Assembly (NCBI RefSeq): GCF_900129135.1
Contig: NZ_FQVI01000008.1
Coordinates: forward strand, 1-64,000
Direction of reading: 5' to 3'
Source: Lactonifactor longoviformis DSM 17459
Lineage (GTDB): Bacteria > Bacillota > Clostridia > Lachnospirales > Lachnospiraceae
DNA length: 64,000 bases
Shown: piece by piece, positions 7,770-20,470 of the stretch
Layout: every line of letters starts with the position of its first letter
How positions within the stretch are numbered: position 1 is the stretch's first letter
The notes under the pieces: generated by a model
What the model was told of the DNA's origin: nothing
What the model saw: the letters and a program-made list of their open reading frames with translations, nothing else
Database searches by the model: none
Translations under genes and position numbers: made by a program

Positions 7770-8480
7770 CTACTCATTTTCCTTTATTACGGTTTCAATA
7801 CGATGTTTCACTTCAGCAGCAATCTCCGTGGATTTCATATTTTTATATTCTTCATAATAAAGGGGCTTCAAGAAATGAACTTGTACAGTAAGCTTTTTTA
7901 TTGACTTTGTATCAAACGCCTGATAGGAGTTAATAAGAGCCACCGGAACAATAGGACACTGAGATTTGGTTGCACTTTTAAAACTTCCGCCTTTCATCTC
8001 CAATAATTCATTTTTGTTCCGGCTTCTGGTCCCCTCGGCAAAAATGAGATAGTTTCTTCCGTTTTTCACTTCTGCAGCCACCTGTTGAATCACTTTCATA
8101 GACTGCCTCACATCATCTCTGTCCAGGGCATATGCTTTCATGCACTGAAATACTTGCTTCAGAAAGGGAGTATTTTGAATTTCTTTTTTCATAACAACAG
8201 AAAAGGGGCGGGGACAGGCCTGAAGAATAGCCAGCACATCAAATAGCCCCTGGTGATTTGGGAAAAATATGAATCCATCCTTGTCGGGGAGATTTTCCAC
8301 TCCATGGGCATCTATTGTGATTCTTCCGCCTTTCATGGCGCGCCGGTCAATCAGCTTGAGAACCTCATATCTCTCAGCCTCCGGATATTTGTCCGCATGA
8401 GAAGCATAGTAACATAATTTAATATAGAGATATGGGACAAGTATAATATTATATAAAACCATCAATATAATTCTTTTCAT
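7770..8480 (-). CDS. plsC: 1-acyl-sn-glycerol-3-phosphate acyltransferase
   Basis: A 236-residue PlsC/LPLAT family membrane enzyme that acylates lysophosphatidic acid to phosphatidic acid in phospholipid synthesis. The catalytic NHxxxxD box is present as NHQGLFD near residue 75, and the substrate-binding box EGTRSR is near residue 150. The first 20 residues form a hydrophobic anchor. The start ATG is preceded by a GGGATGG-type site, and the gene lies 18 bases after the hydratase beta-subunit gene in the same direction, so cotranscription with the fumarase-type genes is likely. The length matches the family. Confidence 0.92.
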   Translation of the reverse strand: MKRIILMVLYNIILVPYLYIKLCYYASHADKYPEAERYEVLKLIDRRAMKGGRITIDAHGVENLPDKDGFIFFPNHQGLFDVLAILQACPRPFSVVMKKEIQNTPFLKQVFQCMKAYALDRDDVRQSMKVIQQVAAEVKNGRNYLIFAEGTRSRNKNELLEMKGGSFKSATKSQCPIVPVALINSYQAFDTKSIKKLTVQVHFLKPLYYEEYKNMKSTEIAAEVKHRIETVIKENE

Positions 8481-8498
8481 GATTCCATCCCTTTTGTC

Positions 8499-9053
8499 TT
8501 AATTTTCTGTACAATATTCTTTGATCGCGGTTTCATAGAGATTATTCCCTTTACAATCCGCTACTACAATGACAGGAAAATCCTTTACCTCAAGCCTTCT
8601 TATTGCCTCCGTACCCAGATCCTCGTAGGCAATAATTTCAGAGGAGATAATACATTTTGAGAGCAGGGCTCCGGCTCCCCCCACTGCTGCAAAATAGACC
8701 GCACCGTTGCGCACCACAGCGTCTAATACCTGAGGAGTCCTTTTTCCCTTACCTATCATTCCCTTTAATCCCATATCTAATAAACGAGGGGCATATTTAT
8801 CCATGCGGCTGGCTGTTGTCGGACCTGCAGAGCCGATGGGCCGGCCCTCTCTGGCAGGGGAAGGTCCCATATAATAGATAATATTATTTTTCACATCCAG
8901 GGGCAGCTCTTCTCCTCTCTCCAGTGCCTCCTCCATTCTTTTATGGGCAGCATCCCTGGCTGTATAAATAGTGCCGGTAATATATATATAATCTCCCGCT
9001 CTCAGCTCACCGGCGGTTTCATTGTCAAGCGGTGCTGTAATATGCTTATTCAT
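8499..9053 (-). CDS. Class I fumarate/tartrate-type hydratase, beta (C-terminal) subunit
   Basis: A 184-residue protein equal to the C-terminal domain of iron-sulfur class I fumarases, or the beta subunit of L-tartrate dehydratase. It contains the family block GSAGPTTASRMDKYAP and the GMIGKGKRT segment, which form part of the active site with the alpha subunit. It follows the alpha gene after 42 bases. The pair interconverts fumarate and malate, or dehydrates tartrate; the split two-gene form is usual in anaerobic Firmicutes. I favour fumarase because no tartrate transporter is adjacent, but the families are not separable by eye. Confidence 0.92.
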   Translation of the reverse strand: MNKHITAPLDNETAGELRAGDYIYITGTIYTARDAAHKRMEEALERGEELPLDVKNNIIYYMGPSPAREGRPIGSAGPTTASRMDKYAPRLLDMGLKGMIGKGKRTPQVLDAVVRNGAVYFAAVGGAGALLSKCIISSEIIAYEDLGTEAIRRLEVKDFPVIVVADCKGNNLYETAIKEYCTEN

Positions 9054-9095
9054 CTGATATCCTCCCTGAATTCAGTACTATAACTATGATTTCTC

Positions 9096-9938
9096 TTATA
9101 TTATCCTGACAGCGTGGCGGTTGACATGGCAGCATATATTCACAGCCACTGGCAGACCTGCAATATGTGTGGGATAGGTATTAATGTTGACTGCCAATGC
9201 AGTGATTCTGCCTCCCAATCCACCCGGGCCGATTCCGGATCGATTGATCTTTTCCAGCATCTCCTCTTCTAATTCCCTGACATAAGGGATCGGCGATCTG
9301 CTGTCACTATCTCTGGTAAGTGCTTCTTTTGCCATTAAGGCACACTTTTCGAAAGTACCTCCTATTCCAACACCTACAACCATAGGCGGACATGCATTAG
9401 GACCTGCATCCCTGACAGCTGTAAGGATCGCGCTTTTTACCCCCTCTATACCGTCCGCAGGTTTGAGCATAAAAGTTCTGCTCATATTTTCGCTGCCGAA
9501 CCCCTTAGGGGCAACCGTAATCTTCACCTGATCTCCTGTAACAATGGAATAATGAATAACAGCAGGGGTATTATCTTTTGTATTCTCTCTGTAAATGGGA
9601 TCTTTGACCACTGATTTTCTCAGATACCCTTCCCGGTAACCCTGCCGCACACCTTCGTGTACTGCATCCTCAACACTTCCCCCGGTAAAATGAACCTCCT
9701 GCCCTACTTCCAGAAATATAACAGCCATACCGGTATCCTGGCAGATAGGGATCCTGTCTTTATCTGCAATTTCCAGATTCTCCTGCAATTGTTCCAGTAT
9801 CTGCCTCCCCAGGGCAGACTCTTCTTTGCTGACTGCCTCGTCCATACGACGCACCATATCAGGTGACAAATTATAATTTGCCTCGATACACATTTCCTTA
9901 ATATTTGCAGTAAGCTGCCCTACGCTGAGTTCTCTCAT
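9096..9938 (-). CDS. Class I fumarate/tartrate-type hydratase, alpha (N-terminal) subunit
   Basis: A 280-residue alpha subunit carrying the [4Fe-4S] cluster. The expected cysteines are visible in ICQDTGMA (Cys66), in GPNACPPMVVG and in GTFEKCALMAKEAL. It pairs with the downstream 184-residue beta subunit to make an oxygen-sensitive fumarase or tartrate dehydratase. The ATG follows a GGAGGAACGTAAGG region, a good ribosome binding site. Upstream, on the same strand, lies a lipoprotein gene separated by about 90 bases. Confidence 0.93.
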   Translation of the reverse strand: MRELSVGQLTANIKEMCIEANYNLSPDMVRRMDEAVSKEESALGRQILEQLQENLEIADKDRIPICQDTGMAVIFLEVGQEVHFTGGSVEDAVHEGVRQGYREGYLRKSVVKDPIYRENTKDNTPAVIHYSIVTGDQVKITVAPKGFGSENMSRTFMLKPADGIEGVKSAILTAVRDAGPNACPPMVVGVGIGGTFEKCALMAKEALTRDSDSRSPIPYVRELEEEMLEKINRSGIGPGGLGGRITALAVNINTYPTHIAGLPVAVNICCHVNRHAVRII

Positions 9939-10031
9939 CCTTACGTTCCTCCTGCCGTCTTCTTTTTCTATCTGTAAACCTCAGAAAGGAACTTATAAAT
10001 CAAAAGATTGATTCAAAGTCCCTTCCCCTCA

Positions 10032-10670
10032 TCATTTTTTTTCTTTGCCGCCGCCTTTTAGCAATTTATCCAGCGCCTCTGAAATATCATTCTCATAATC
10101 CGGATTCTCTTTTATAAATTTGCTATAGCGCTTTTCATAATCTTCATAATCCTCGGTCTTTACAAACTTTGCATACTGTTCTTTGGAAATATCACTCATC
10201 TCTGTTGTAATATCCTTACCCGGAACCACAAAATATTCTTTATCCTTTTTCTTTACAAAGTATGTACTGATAGCCGGAGCCTGAAGCTTTACCGTCTTCT
10301 TCTCGTTTTTGCCTTTTTTATTCTTTGTAGTGGCTGTCTTTTTTATCTCATAGTCATAGATTACATAAACCAAGTCATAACCATTGAAGGTCCCCAGTGA
10401 CTCACACTTTTCAAAATTGATATCCTTTGCCCCATGTGCCTTAAAATACTTCAAATTGTAATCTATTTCTTTTTGGACATCTGCATCTGCCTTATCCTTT
10501 TTTCCAATGCCGAAACACTTTTTAACTGCGTCCTCATCTTCAAACTGATACGCATTGACCAGAGATTTTACAACGCTCTCCGGCGAATTATTGCTTACTT
10601 TCACCCCGCAGCCGCTGAGTAAAACAGCAGCTGCGAGAAGTATGACTCCTACCCCTTTTAATTTCTTCAT
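10032..10670 (-). CDS. Putative lipoprotein, unknown function
   Basis: A 212-residue exported protein. The N terminus is a lipoprotein signal: KK, a hydrophobic stretch and the lipobox LLSGC (Cys at about 21), so it should be anchored to the outer face of the membrane. The rest is lysine- and glutamate-rich, with an N-terminal alpha/beta segment (SVVKSLVNAYQFEDEDAVKKCFG) like the DUF4878/NTF2-like lipoproteins common in Clostridia. It follows gyrA by 36 bases in the same direction and may be co-transcribed. I do not know its role. Confidence 0.8.
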   Translation of the reverse strand: MKKLKGVGVILLAAAVLLSGCGVKVSNNSPESVVKSLVNAYQFEDEDAVKKCFGIGKKDKADADVQKEIDYNLKYFKAHGAKDINFEKCESLGTFNGYDLVYVIYDYEIKKTATTKNKKGKNEKKTVKLQAPAISTYFVKKKDKEYFVVPGKDITTEMSDISKEQYAKFVKTEDYEDYEKRYSKFIKENPDYENDISEALDKLLKGGGKEKK

Positions 10671-10706
10671 TCTTCCGTGCTCCCTGGGTTCTATCCCCTT
10701 ATCTGA

Positions 10707-13220
10707 TTATTCCTTATCTTGTTTTTCCTCTTCTTCCTCTTCAGCTCCCGACTCTTCATTTTTAGGCTCTGATTCCTCTGACTTTTCCCTTACTTTGGCA
10801 ATACTGGCCACGGACACTCCATCCTTCAGATCCATAAGCTTAACTCCTGAAGTTATTCTTCCCAGCACAGAGATATCTTTACAGGACAGACGGATAATGA
10901 TTCCCTCAGTGGTAATCAACATTACCTCATTATCCATATTCACTGCCTTTGCCCCGATCACGTTTCCTGTCTTCTCCATGATCTTATAGCATTTTACCCC
11001 TTTGCCGCCTCTGTTCTGACTCGTAAATTCACCCATGGAGGTCATCTTACCCATACCGTATTCCGACACAATCAGGAGATAATCTCCCTGAGAATTCAGC
11101 TGCATGCCTATCACTTCATCATTGTCGGCAAGATTCATCCCTCTGACCCCTATAGATGTTCTTCCTGTACTTCTTACGTCTGTTTCCCTGAAACGAATAC
11201 ACTGACCGAACTTTGTCACCAGAATAATATCCTTGCGATTATCCGTAGACTTCACTTCGATCAATTCATCCTCATCTCTCAGAGTAATAGCGGCAAGTCC
11301 AGTCTTACGAACATGTTCATAATCCGTGATGGGTGTCTTTTTAATAAGCCCTTTTTTGGTAGCCATCATGAGATAATGCCCTTTTTCATATTGATGAATC
11401 GGGATCACTGCTGTTATCTTCTCCCCGGGAGATAACTGAAGCAGATTAATAATGGCAGTTCCTCTTGCGGTCCGGCTGGCCTCCGGAATCTCATAAGCCT
11501 TGATTCTGTAAACCTTGCCGGTATTGGTAAAGAACATCAGATAGTGATGTGTTGTTGTCATCAGCAGTTCTTCGATATAGTCATCTTCTATCGTCTGCAT
11601 CCCTTTAATGCCTTTGCCGCCTCTGTTCTGGTTGCGGAAATTATCTACCGTCATTCTTTTGATATATCCAAGTTTTGTCATGGCGATGACTGTATTATCC
11701 TTAGGGATTAGATCCTCCATGGATATATCATACTCATCAAATCCGATGGATGTTCTCCTCTCATCCCCATATTTCTCTGAAATTGCCAGAATCTCTTCCC
11801 TGATAATTCTAAGGAGAAGATTACGGTCTGCCAGGATTGCTTTATACTGACGGATTTTTTCCATCAATTCCTGATATTCATTTTCCAGCTTTTCTCTTTC
11901 CAGACCTGTAAGTGCGCGCAGACGCATATCTACGATCGCCTGTGCCTGCACCTCGGATAATTCAAAGGCTTCGATTAATCCCTCTTTGGCAATCTGTGTA
12001 TTTCTGGAACTCCTGATAATACGGATTACCTCATCAATGTGATCCAGTGCCTTTAAAAGTCCCTCTAATATGTGGGCACGCTCTTCCGCTTTATTCAGAT
12101 CATACTGTGTTCTCCTGGTTACAACCTCTTCCTGATGTTTCAGATAGAACCGGAGCATATCCAGAAGATTAAGTACCTTAGGCTCATTGTTTACAAGTGC
12201 CAGCATAATAACCCCGAAGGTATCCTGGAGCTGTGTATGTTTATAGAGCTGATTTAAGACCACATTGGCATTGGCATCCCTTCTCAGATCAATACAGATT
12301 CTCATACCTTCTCGGTTGGAATGGTCGTTCAGATCTACGATACCGTCAATCTTCTTATCTCTCACCAATTCCGCTATCTTTTCTATAAGCCTTGCTTTAT
12401 TTACCATATAGGGCAGTTCTGTGACTATAATCTGACTTTTGCCATTGGGAAGAGTCTCAATATTTGTCACTGCCCGTACACGGATCTTTCCTCTTCCTGT
12501 GCGGTAAGCCTCCTCGATTCCCCGGGTTCCCAAAATGGTTGCGCCTGTAGGAAAATCCGGCCCTTTTACTACCTCTAAAATTTCCTCTATCTCTGTATCT
12601 CTGTCTTCCTCTATAATGTTATCAATGATTCTGACAACAGCATTTATCACCTCCCGGAGATTATGGGGAGGAATATTGGTGGCCATCCCTACGGCTATAC
12701 CAGAAGTACCGTTGACCAGAAGATTGGGATACCTGGAAGGAAGGACTACAGGCTCTCTCTCCGTCTCATCGAAGTTCGGCGCAAAGTCCACGGTGTTTTT
12801 ATTAATATCTGCCAGCATCTCCATTGAGATCTTGCTTAATCTGGCTTCTGTATAACGCATAGCCGCAGCGCCGTCGCCGTCCACGGAACCAAAGTTTCCG
12901 TGTCCGTCTACCAGCGGATAACGGGTTGACCACTCCTGGGCCATATTCACCAGTGCTCCGTAGATAGAACTGTCGCCGTGAGGGTGATACTTACCCATGG
13001 TATCACCTACAATACGGGCGCATTTCCTGTGGGGTTTATCTGGTCCGTTGTTCAGCTCTATCATTGAATAGAGCACACGCCTCTGCACCGGCTTCAGTCC
13101 ATCTCTTACATCCGGAAGAGCACGGGCGGCGATAACGCTCATAGCATAGTCAATATAAGAGGTTTCCATTGTTTTCTGCAAATCTACCTCATGGACTTTA
13201 TCAAAAATATTGTCTTCCAT
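10707..13220 (-). CDS. gyrA: DNA gyrase subunit A
   Basis: An 837-residue GyrA with the N-terminal cleavage-reunion domain and C-terminal beta-propeller repeats, including the GyrA box QNRGGKG. The catalytic tyrosine is Tyr123 ([11 protein letters not shown]). In the quinolone region the sequence is [11 protein letters not shown]: Ser84 is present, but the position usually occupied by an acidic residue four further on is Gly88. The protein ends in a very acidic tail ([16 protein letters not shown]). With GyrB it introduces negative supercoils. It lies 73 bases downstream of gyrB, in the standard origin cluster. Confidence 0.98.
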   Translation of the reverse strand: MEDNIFDKVHEVDLQKTMETSYIDYAMSVIAARALPDVRDGLKPVQRRVLYSMIELNNGPDKPHRKCARIVGDTMGKYHPHGDSSIYGALVNMAQEWSTRYPLVDGHGNFGSVDGDGAAAMRYTEARLSKISMEMLADINKNTVDFAPNFDETEREPVVLPSRYPNLLVNGTSGIAVGMATNIPPHNLREVINAVVRIIDNIIEEDRDTEIEEILEVVKGPDFPTGATILGTRGIEEAYRTGRGKIRVRAVTNIETLPNGKSQIIVTELPYMVNKARLIEKIAELVRDKKIDGIVDLNDHSNREGMRICIDLRRDANANVVLNQLYKHTQLQDTFGVIMLALVNNEPKVLNLLDMLRFYLKHQEEVVTRRTQYDLNKAEERAHILEGLLKALDHIDEVIRIIRSSRNTQIAKEGLIEAFELSEVQAQAIVDMRLRALTGLEREKLENEYQELMEKIRQYKAILADRNLLLRIIREEILAISEKYGDERRTSIGFDEYDISMEDLIPKDNTVIAMTKLGYIKRMTVDNFRNQNRGGKGIKGMQTIEDDYIEELLMTTTHHYLMFFTNTGKVYRIKAYEIPEASRTARGTAIINLLQLSPGEKITAVIPIHQYEKGHYLMMATKKGLIKKTPITDYEHVRKTGLAAITLRDEDELIEVKSTDNRKDIILVTKFGQCIRFRETDVRSTGRTSIGVRGMNLADNDEVIGMQLNSQGDYLLIVSEYGMGKMTSMGEFTSQNRGGKGVKCYKIMEKTGNVIGAKAVNMDNEVMLITTEGIIIRLSCKDISVLGRITSGVKLMDLKDGVSVASIAKVREKSEESEPKNEESGAEEEEEEKQDKE

Positions 13221-13293
13221 TGTTTTCTCCTTTTACGGGGCTGTCATCCCCTGTTTTGCCTGTTCAAACTTAAGAGTCTAAGGGGGATATCTA

Positions 13294-16324
<3,031 letters not shown>

Positions 16325-16336
16325 GGGCCACCTGAT

Positions 16337-16546
16337 TTATTTTATGACTTTAATTTCTTTGCCCTGAAAGGATACGACATCCCCGTCATAGAGCTTTCTT
16401 CCCCTTCTTGTATCTATCTCCCCGTTAACCTTTACGAGTCCGTCCTGTATGACATATTTTGCCTCTACTCCGTCCTCTACAAAGCCCGCGGCTTTTATCG
16501 CCTGACCTAATTTGATGTACTCTTCTCTTAATTTTATGTTATCCAT
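16337..16546 (-). CDS. yaaA: S4-domain RNA-binding protein YaaA
   Basis: A 69-residue protein made only of an S4 RNA-binding domain (YIKLGQAIKAAGFVEDGVEAKYVIQDG, then VKVNGEIDTRRGRKLYDGD). The same small gene lies between dnaN and recF in Bacillus subtilis (yaaA/rlbA). It is inferred to be ribosome- or RNA-associated; the exact role is not known. It is eight bases from dnaN and 12 bases from recF, so it is part of the dnaA-dnaN-recF operon. Confidence 0.93.
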   Translation of the reverse strand: MDNIKLREEYIKLGQAIKAAGFVEDGVEAKYVIQDGLVKVNGEIDTRRGRKLYDGDVVSFQGKEIKVIK

Positions 16547-16554
16547 ATTTTTTC

Positions 16555-17667
16555 CTATCTGTTCACCGCATTAAAATTAACCGGTAAAATTAAATAAATA
16601 TATTGTTCTTCCTCATCTTTGATAAAGCAGGGTGCTTTTGGATTCATCAGATAAATGCTAACCTCTTCATCGTCTATAACCTTCAGTGCATCAATAAGAA
16701 ACTTAGGGTTAAATCCAATCAGGATATCTTTCCCTTCCTTCTCAATATCGATCTCTTCGTCCATAGAACCAATCTGGGAATCGATCTGAAGCTCCATGGA
16801 TCCATCTGAAATTTGGATAATAATTGGCTTTTTGTCACTTTCTTTTACTAACAGAGTAGCTCTGTCAATACAGTTCAGAAATTCTCTCTTATTAATCTTA
16901 ACCTTAGTCTCGTAGTCACTGGACAGCATCTGGTCAATCTTGAAATACTCGCCCTCGATCAGCCTGGATACCACTACAGTATCATCGAATTCAAATACAA
17001 TATGACTGTCTGTAAAGAAGATATGAACCATATCCTCCGCTTCCCCTGATAAAATCTTACTGATCTCATTGAGTGTTTTTCCGGGTACCACTACTTTCCG
17101 ATCCTTTGCCGCTTCTTTTAACTGAACCTTACGGATCGAGATTCTGTGTCCGTCCAGTGAAACAATACGAAGAGTATCTTCCTGAATCTGGATCAATTCT
17201 CCTGTCATCAGCTTATTATTCTCATTGGCTGCAATAGAAAAGATCGTCTGCCGAATGATTTCTTTTAACGTAAACTGGGAAAGTGTTATACACTCATCCC
17301 GTTCTATAAATGGAAGATAGGAAAAGTCCTCTCCCGATTTCCCAGGGATATTAAACTTTGCCTTCTCGCAGGTGATTAAGGTATTCAGCTTTTCATCGGT
17401 AGTAATAACTACTTCATTTTCAGGAAGTCTCCTCACTATCTCCGAAAAGATCTTTGCATCCAGGGCTATGATGCCCTTTTCAATAATTGTACCTTCTACC
17501 TTTGTCTCGATCCCAAGTTCCATATCATTGGATGTAAATTTGATATCCCCTGCGGACGCATCAATCAGAATACATTCCAGGATAGGCATAGTAGTTTTAG
17601 AAGGTACTGCCTTCATAACTATATTGACACTTTTTAGTAGATTCCCTTTGGAACAAGATATTTTCAT
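16555..17667 (-). CDS. dnaN: DNA polymerase III sliding clamp (beta subunit)
   Basis: A 370-residue beta clamp with three repeated clamp domains; it encircles DNA and tethers the replicative polymerase. The start at 17667 (MKISCSKGNLLKSV) is chosen over an upstream ATG because it matches family N termini and has GGGAG about 11 bases before it. The C terminus LILPVNFN is the expected end of the third domain. A TGTGTATAA DnaA box lies just before the start (17670-17678). It is the second gene of the dnaA operon. Confidence 0.97.
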   Translation of the reverse strand: MKISCSKGNLLKSVNIVMKAVPSKTTMPILECILIDASAGDIKFTSNDMELGIETKVEGTIIEKGIIALDAKIFSEIVRRLPENEVVITTDEKLNTLITCEKAKFNIPGKSGEDFSYLPFIERDECITLSQFTLKEIIRQTIFSIAANENNKLMTGELIQIQEDTLRIVSLDGHRISIRKVQLKEAAKDRKVVVPGKTLNEISKILSGEAEDMVHIFFTDSHIVFEFDDTVVVSRLIEGEYFKIDQMLSSDYETKVKINKREFLNCIDRATLLVKESDKKPIIIQISDGSMELQIDSQIGSMDEEIDIEKEGKDILIGFNPKFLIDALKVIDDEEVSIYLMNPKAPCFIKDEEEQYIYLILPVNFNAVNR

Positions 17668-17951
17668 AATGTGTATAACTCCCTTCATGTGAAAAAGTGG
17701 CTTAAACAAATAAATATAATAAATAATCCGTAGTATTCGTAGTAGAGGGTGTGAATATGTGAAAAACTACTTTAACCCCAGATAACCAGAGGGTTTAGCT
17801 TAAGGATAAGAATGTGGGAAGTATCCTGATTTCCGGTGTATGAATTGTTGATAATTCACATTACAAAATGAGAAATCAACTTGTACACACATTTCCACCT
17901 CTTATTAACATGAGATCAACCACCATTTGTGGATAACTGATTTAAAATTAC
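17668..17951 (-). other. dnaA-dnaN intergenic origin element with DnaA-trio-like motif
   Basis: Reading leftward from dnaA: a perfect DnaA box TTATCCACA (17928-17936), two box-like words ending in TTCACA (17758-17766 and 17750-17758), a short CCC block, then TCTACTACGAATACTAC (17730-17746), and finally a 22-base all A/T stretch (17706-17727). The opposite strand of that word, read 3' to 5', is GAT-GAT-GCT-TAT-GAT, matching the DnaA-trio pattern next to DnaA boxes in the Bacillus unwinding element. The order boxes, GC block, trios, AT-rich run toward dnaN is the expected one. Another box, TGTGTATAA, is at 17670-17678. I infer that strand opening occurs here. Confidence 0.65.
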
Positions 17952-19307
17952 CTACTTACCTGGATTAATCTTCTTTTTGAGGATATCAAGGGTGCTGCTT
18001 ATGGTTTCATTATTCTTATTTAATTCGGACTCAATTTTGCTGCAGCCATTCATAATTGTGGTATGATCTCTGTTGCCAAGACATTTCCCAATATTTTTTA
18101 GTGTTACATTCGTCATTTCCCGGCAGAGGTACATGGCAATCTGCCGGGGAAGAACAACTTTGGAATTCCTTTTGGTACCGCTTAGATCTGAGGCTGAAAT
18201 ATCAAAATGTTCAGCTACAATATCTATAATCAGCTCTGGTGTAATGACCCTTTTTTCATTGGGGGAAATAATATCCTTTAACACTTTTTCCGCCAGTTCA
18301 ATGTTTACTTCTCTCTTTTCAAGATTCGCGTATGCCATGATTTTATTCAGAGCGCCTTCCAGCTCACGAATATTAGACTTTATGTTCCTGGCGATATATT
18401 CAATAACTTCTTTGTCTATGTCATACCCGTCCAATTCCTCCTTCTTTCGGAGGATTGCCATCCTGGTTTCATAGTCAGGGGAGGAAATATCTGCAATCAG
18501 TCCCCATTCAAAACGGGAACGAAGGCGATCTTCAAGAATTTCCATATCTTTCGGCGGCTTATCTGAGGATATAATAATCTGCTTCTTAGCTCCGTGCAGA
18601 GCATTAAAGGTGTGGAAGAATTCTTCCTGAGTAGATTCCTTACCTATAATAAACTGGACGTCATCTATGAGGAGTACATCAATATTTCTGTATTTCTCCC
18701 GAAATTTTGTCATAGTAGTATTATTGCCGTTTCGGATCGCCTCAATCAGTTCATTGGTAAAGACCTCACTGGTCACATATAATACCTTAGATCGGGGATC
18801 CCTCTCTAAAATAAAATGTGCAATAGAGTGCATCAAGTGGGTTTTCCCCAAACCAACACCTCCATACAGAAACAGGGGGTTATAAATCTCACCGGGAGAC
18901 TCTGCCACCGCAAGGGAAGCTGCATGGGCAAATTTATTGTTGCTTCCCACAACAAAGGTATCAAAGGTATACTTGGGATTCAGGTTTGCCTTTTCCGCAG
19001 TATTCCCTAAATTAGAAGAAGCTGCGGGTGCAGCTGTCTTATCCTGTTTCACATCTTCCGGCAAAATAAATGCAATCTCATAGTCATGCCCAGTAATTTC
19101 ACTAATGGCAACTTTTAAAGGAAGAGTAAATTTTTTACTAATATAAGTAATAAACTGTTCTGATGGAACCAGGATGGTTACGGTATCATTCTCCACAGTA
19201 TGCACAGTCAATGGCAGCAGCCAGGTTTTAAAAGAAACATCGGTGAGCTCGTGTTCCTCTTTCACTGTATTAAGTATCTCCGTCCATTTTTCTTCTATTA
19301 TATTCAT
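17952..19307 (-). CDS. dnaA: Chromosomal replication initiator DnaA
   Basis: A 451-residue DnaA that binds DnaA boxes and opens the origin. It has N-terminal domain I (KWTEILNTVKEE), a linker (about 85-110), an AAA+ domain with Walker A GGVGLGKTHL (about 149-158) and Walker B LLIDDVQF, and a C-terminal DNA-binding domain ending with the signature DHTTIMNGC. Two ATGs are possible; the one at 19307 has AGGAGA seven bases upstream, whereas the one at 19313 would be only a base away from it. It is the first gene of the leftward dnaA-dnaN-yaaA-recF-gyrB-gyrA cluster. Confidence 0.98.
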   Translation of the reverse strand: MNIIEEKWTEILNTVKEEHELTDVSFKTWLLPLTVHTVENDTVTILVPSEQFITYISKKFTLPLKVAISEITGHDYEIAFILPEDVKQDKTAAPAASSNLGNTAEKANLNPKYTFDTFVVGSNNKFAHAASLAVAESPGEIYNPLFLYGGVGLGKTHLMHSIAHFILERDPRSKVLYVTSEVFTNELIEAIRNGNNTTMTKFREKYRNIDVLLIDDVQFIIGKESTQEEFFHTFNALHGAKKQIIISSDKPPKDMEILEDRLRSRFEWGLIADISSPDYETRMAILRKKEELDGYDIDKEVIEYIARNIKSNIRELEGALNKIMAYANLEKREVNIELAEKVLKDIISPNEKRVITPELIIDIVAEHFDISASDLSGTKRNSKVVLPRQIAMYLCREMTNVTLKNIGKCLGNRDHTTIMNGCSKIESELNKNNETISSTLDILKKKINPGK

Positions 19308-19785
19308 TACCATATCTCCTACTCTAAGCTACTTGATTTATCCATGGATAAACACAACAATAAATGATTGTCTGAAAACCTTCATTCAATCATTTCCTGG
19401 AATCCACCTATTTTAATTCATCATTTCTTATATATTATAATAAATCGTGAATTTTCGCAATGAAAAAATGTGTATAGAATGTTGATAAAGTTTCCATAAG
19501 AATGAAGATCTTTGATATGATGTGAAAAGTGTGTATAACTTATACCCATAACTCACACGTCGAATTATGGAGAAAATAAGGGTTTTTGAGAATATTGGGG
19601 GATCTTTACACATGAAACCACAAAGTTATCCACATGTTATCCACAATTTGTGGATAAAGTTACGTAAACTATAAAAAATGTCAGGGGATAACTTTTTATT
19701 GTGGAATTTGTTGTATTGGGGTGTCGTAAGGAGACAGCTGGTATAAATTATTTTTCCAAACTTATCATAAATATAATATTTCCTC
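19308..19785. other. oriC: Chromosomal replication origin region (dnaA-rpmH intergenic)
   Basis: No gene lies between dnaA and rpmH. The region holds perfect DnaA boxes at 19626-19634 and 19637-19645 (+, TTATCCACA) and 19649-19657 (-), a TTATACACA box at 19530-19538 (-), and a one-mismatch box at 19469-19477 (-). A further palindrome containing TTATCCATGGATAA lies near 19338. The flanking gene order rpmH-dnaA, and gene orientation switching from leftward to rightward exactly here, both place the origin in this gap together with the dnaA-dnaN element. Confidence 0.88.
19432..19460 (-). promoter_or_regulatory. Candidate dnaA promoter
   Basis: Reading leftward, TTGCGA (19455-19460) and TAATAT (19432-19437) are 17 bases apart, about 125 bases upstream of the dnaA start. 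DnaA boxes just upstream (19469-19477, 19530-19538) suggest autoregulation by DnaA. Confidence 0.5.
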
Positions 19786-19814
19786 TTGACGAATCAATGT
19801 TTTGTGCATATAAT
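19786..19814 (+). promoter_or_regulatory. rpmH-rnpA promoter
   Basis: TTGACG (19786-19791) and TATAAT (19809-19814) are separated by 17 bases and lie about 85 bases upstream of rpmH. This would drive the rpmH-rnpA-yidD-yidC-khpB series. Confidence 0.75.
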
Positions 19815-19898
19815 TGAAATGATGTTTTCAATCATGCATAATAGAATAATCAGCCATATATGATAGATATTTGGTAAGATAAAGGAGGTGCCAGACTT

Positions 19899-20033
19899 AT
19901 GAAAATGACATTTCAACCGAAAAAGAGATCCAGAGCTAAGGTTCATGGTTTCAGAGCGAGAATGAGCAGCAAAGGTGGAAGAAAAGTTTTAGCTGCCAGA
20001 AGATTAAAAGGAAGAAAGCAATTATCAGCATAA
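19899..20033 (+). CDS. rpmH: 50S ribosomal protein L34
   Basis: A 44-residue, arginine/lysine-rich protein beginning [20 protein letters not shown], which is the L34 family sequence throughout. L34 is part of the large ribosomal subunit. A strong AAAGGAGGTG site lies ten bases before the ATG. It is the first gene of the rightward origin-flanking series and is followed by a small hairpin and then rnpA. Confidence 0.97.
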   Translation: MKMTFQPKKRSRAKVHGFRARMSSKGGRKVLAARRLKGRKQLSA

Positions 20034-20057
20034 GACCGCAGATATGTGGTCTTTTCT
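20032..20057 (+). terminator. Terminator/attenuator hairpin after rpmH
   Basis: AAGACC with GGTCTT forms a stem closed by a short GCA/TGT extension, followed by TTTCTTCT. It is a weak terminator that could set the ratio of L34 to RNase P protein. Confidence 0.55.
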
Positions 20058-20098
20058 TCTCTTAAAGATCAGAAACTTCTTAATTAAAGGAATGTACT

Positions 20099-20470
20099 AT
20101 GGAATATTCGGAGTCGTTAAAAAAGAATAGAGATTTTCAGGTGGTTTACAGGAAGGGAACATCTTTTGCAAATCGATATCTTGTTATGTATGTGATGGAA
20201 AACCAGCTGGAGAGAAATCGAGTTGGAATTTCGGTAAGTAAAAAAGTCGGAAACAGTGTTGTGAGGCATCATCTAACCAGGTTGATTCGGGAAAGTTATC
20301 GATTGCATGAACAAGTATTTCGTAGTGGATATGATATGGTGATTATTGTGAGAGTGAATGCCAAGGACAGGAATTTCAGGGATATTGAAAGTGCACTTTT
20401 GCATTTGGCAAAGCTTCACCATATTACAAAAAGGCAGGAAAATGAAAACGATATTAATCAAAATGATTAG
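20099..20470 (+). CDS. rnpA: Ribonuclease P protein component
   Basis: A 123-residue basic protein that binds the RNase P RNA and helps trim tRNA 5' leaders. The family signature is visible as [27 protein letters not shown], with the conserved basic helix in the middle and a C-terminal [12 protein letters not shown] strand. The ATG follows AAAGGAATGT. Its last 29 bases overlap yidD, the usual arrangement in Firmicutes. The C-terminal tail ([11 protein letters not shown]) is longer and more acidic than the core. Confidence 0.96.
   Translation: MEYSESLKKNRDFQVVYRKGTSFANRYLVMYVMENQLERNRVGISVSKKVGNSVVRHHLTRLIRESYRLHEQVFRSGYDMVIIVRVNAKDRNFRDIESALLHLAKLHHITKRQENENDINQND

Noticed and set aside
7442-7891. 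149-codon + strand open frame
   Set aside because: No ribosome binding site; it crosses the plsC terminator and the end of plsC; AT-rich random-like composition.
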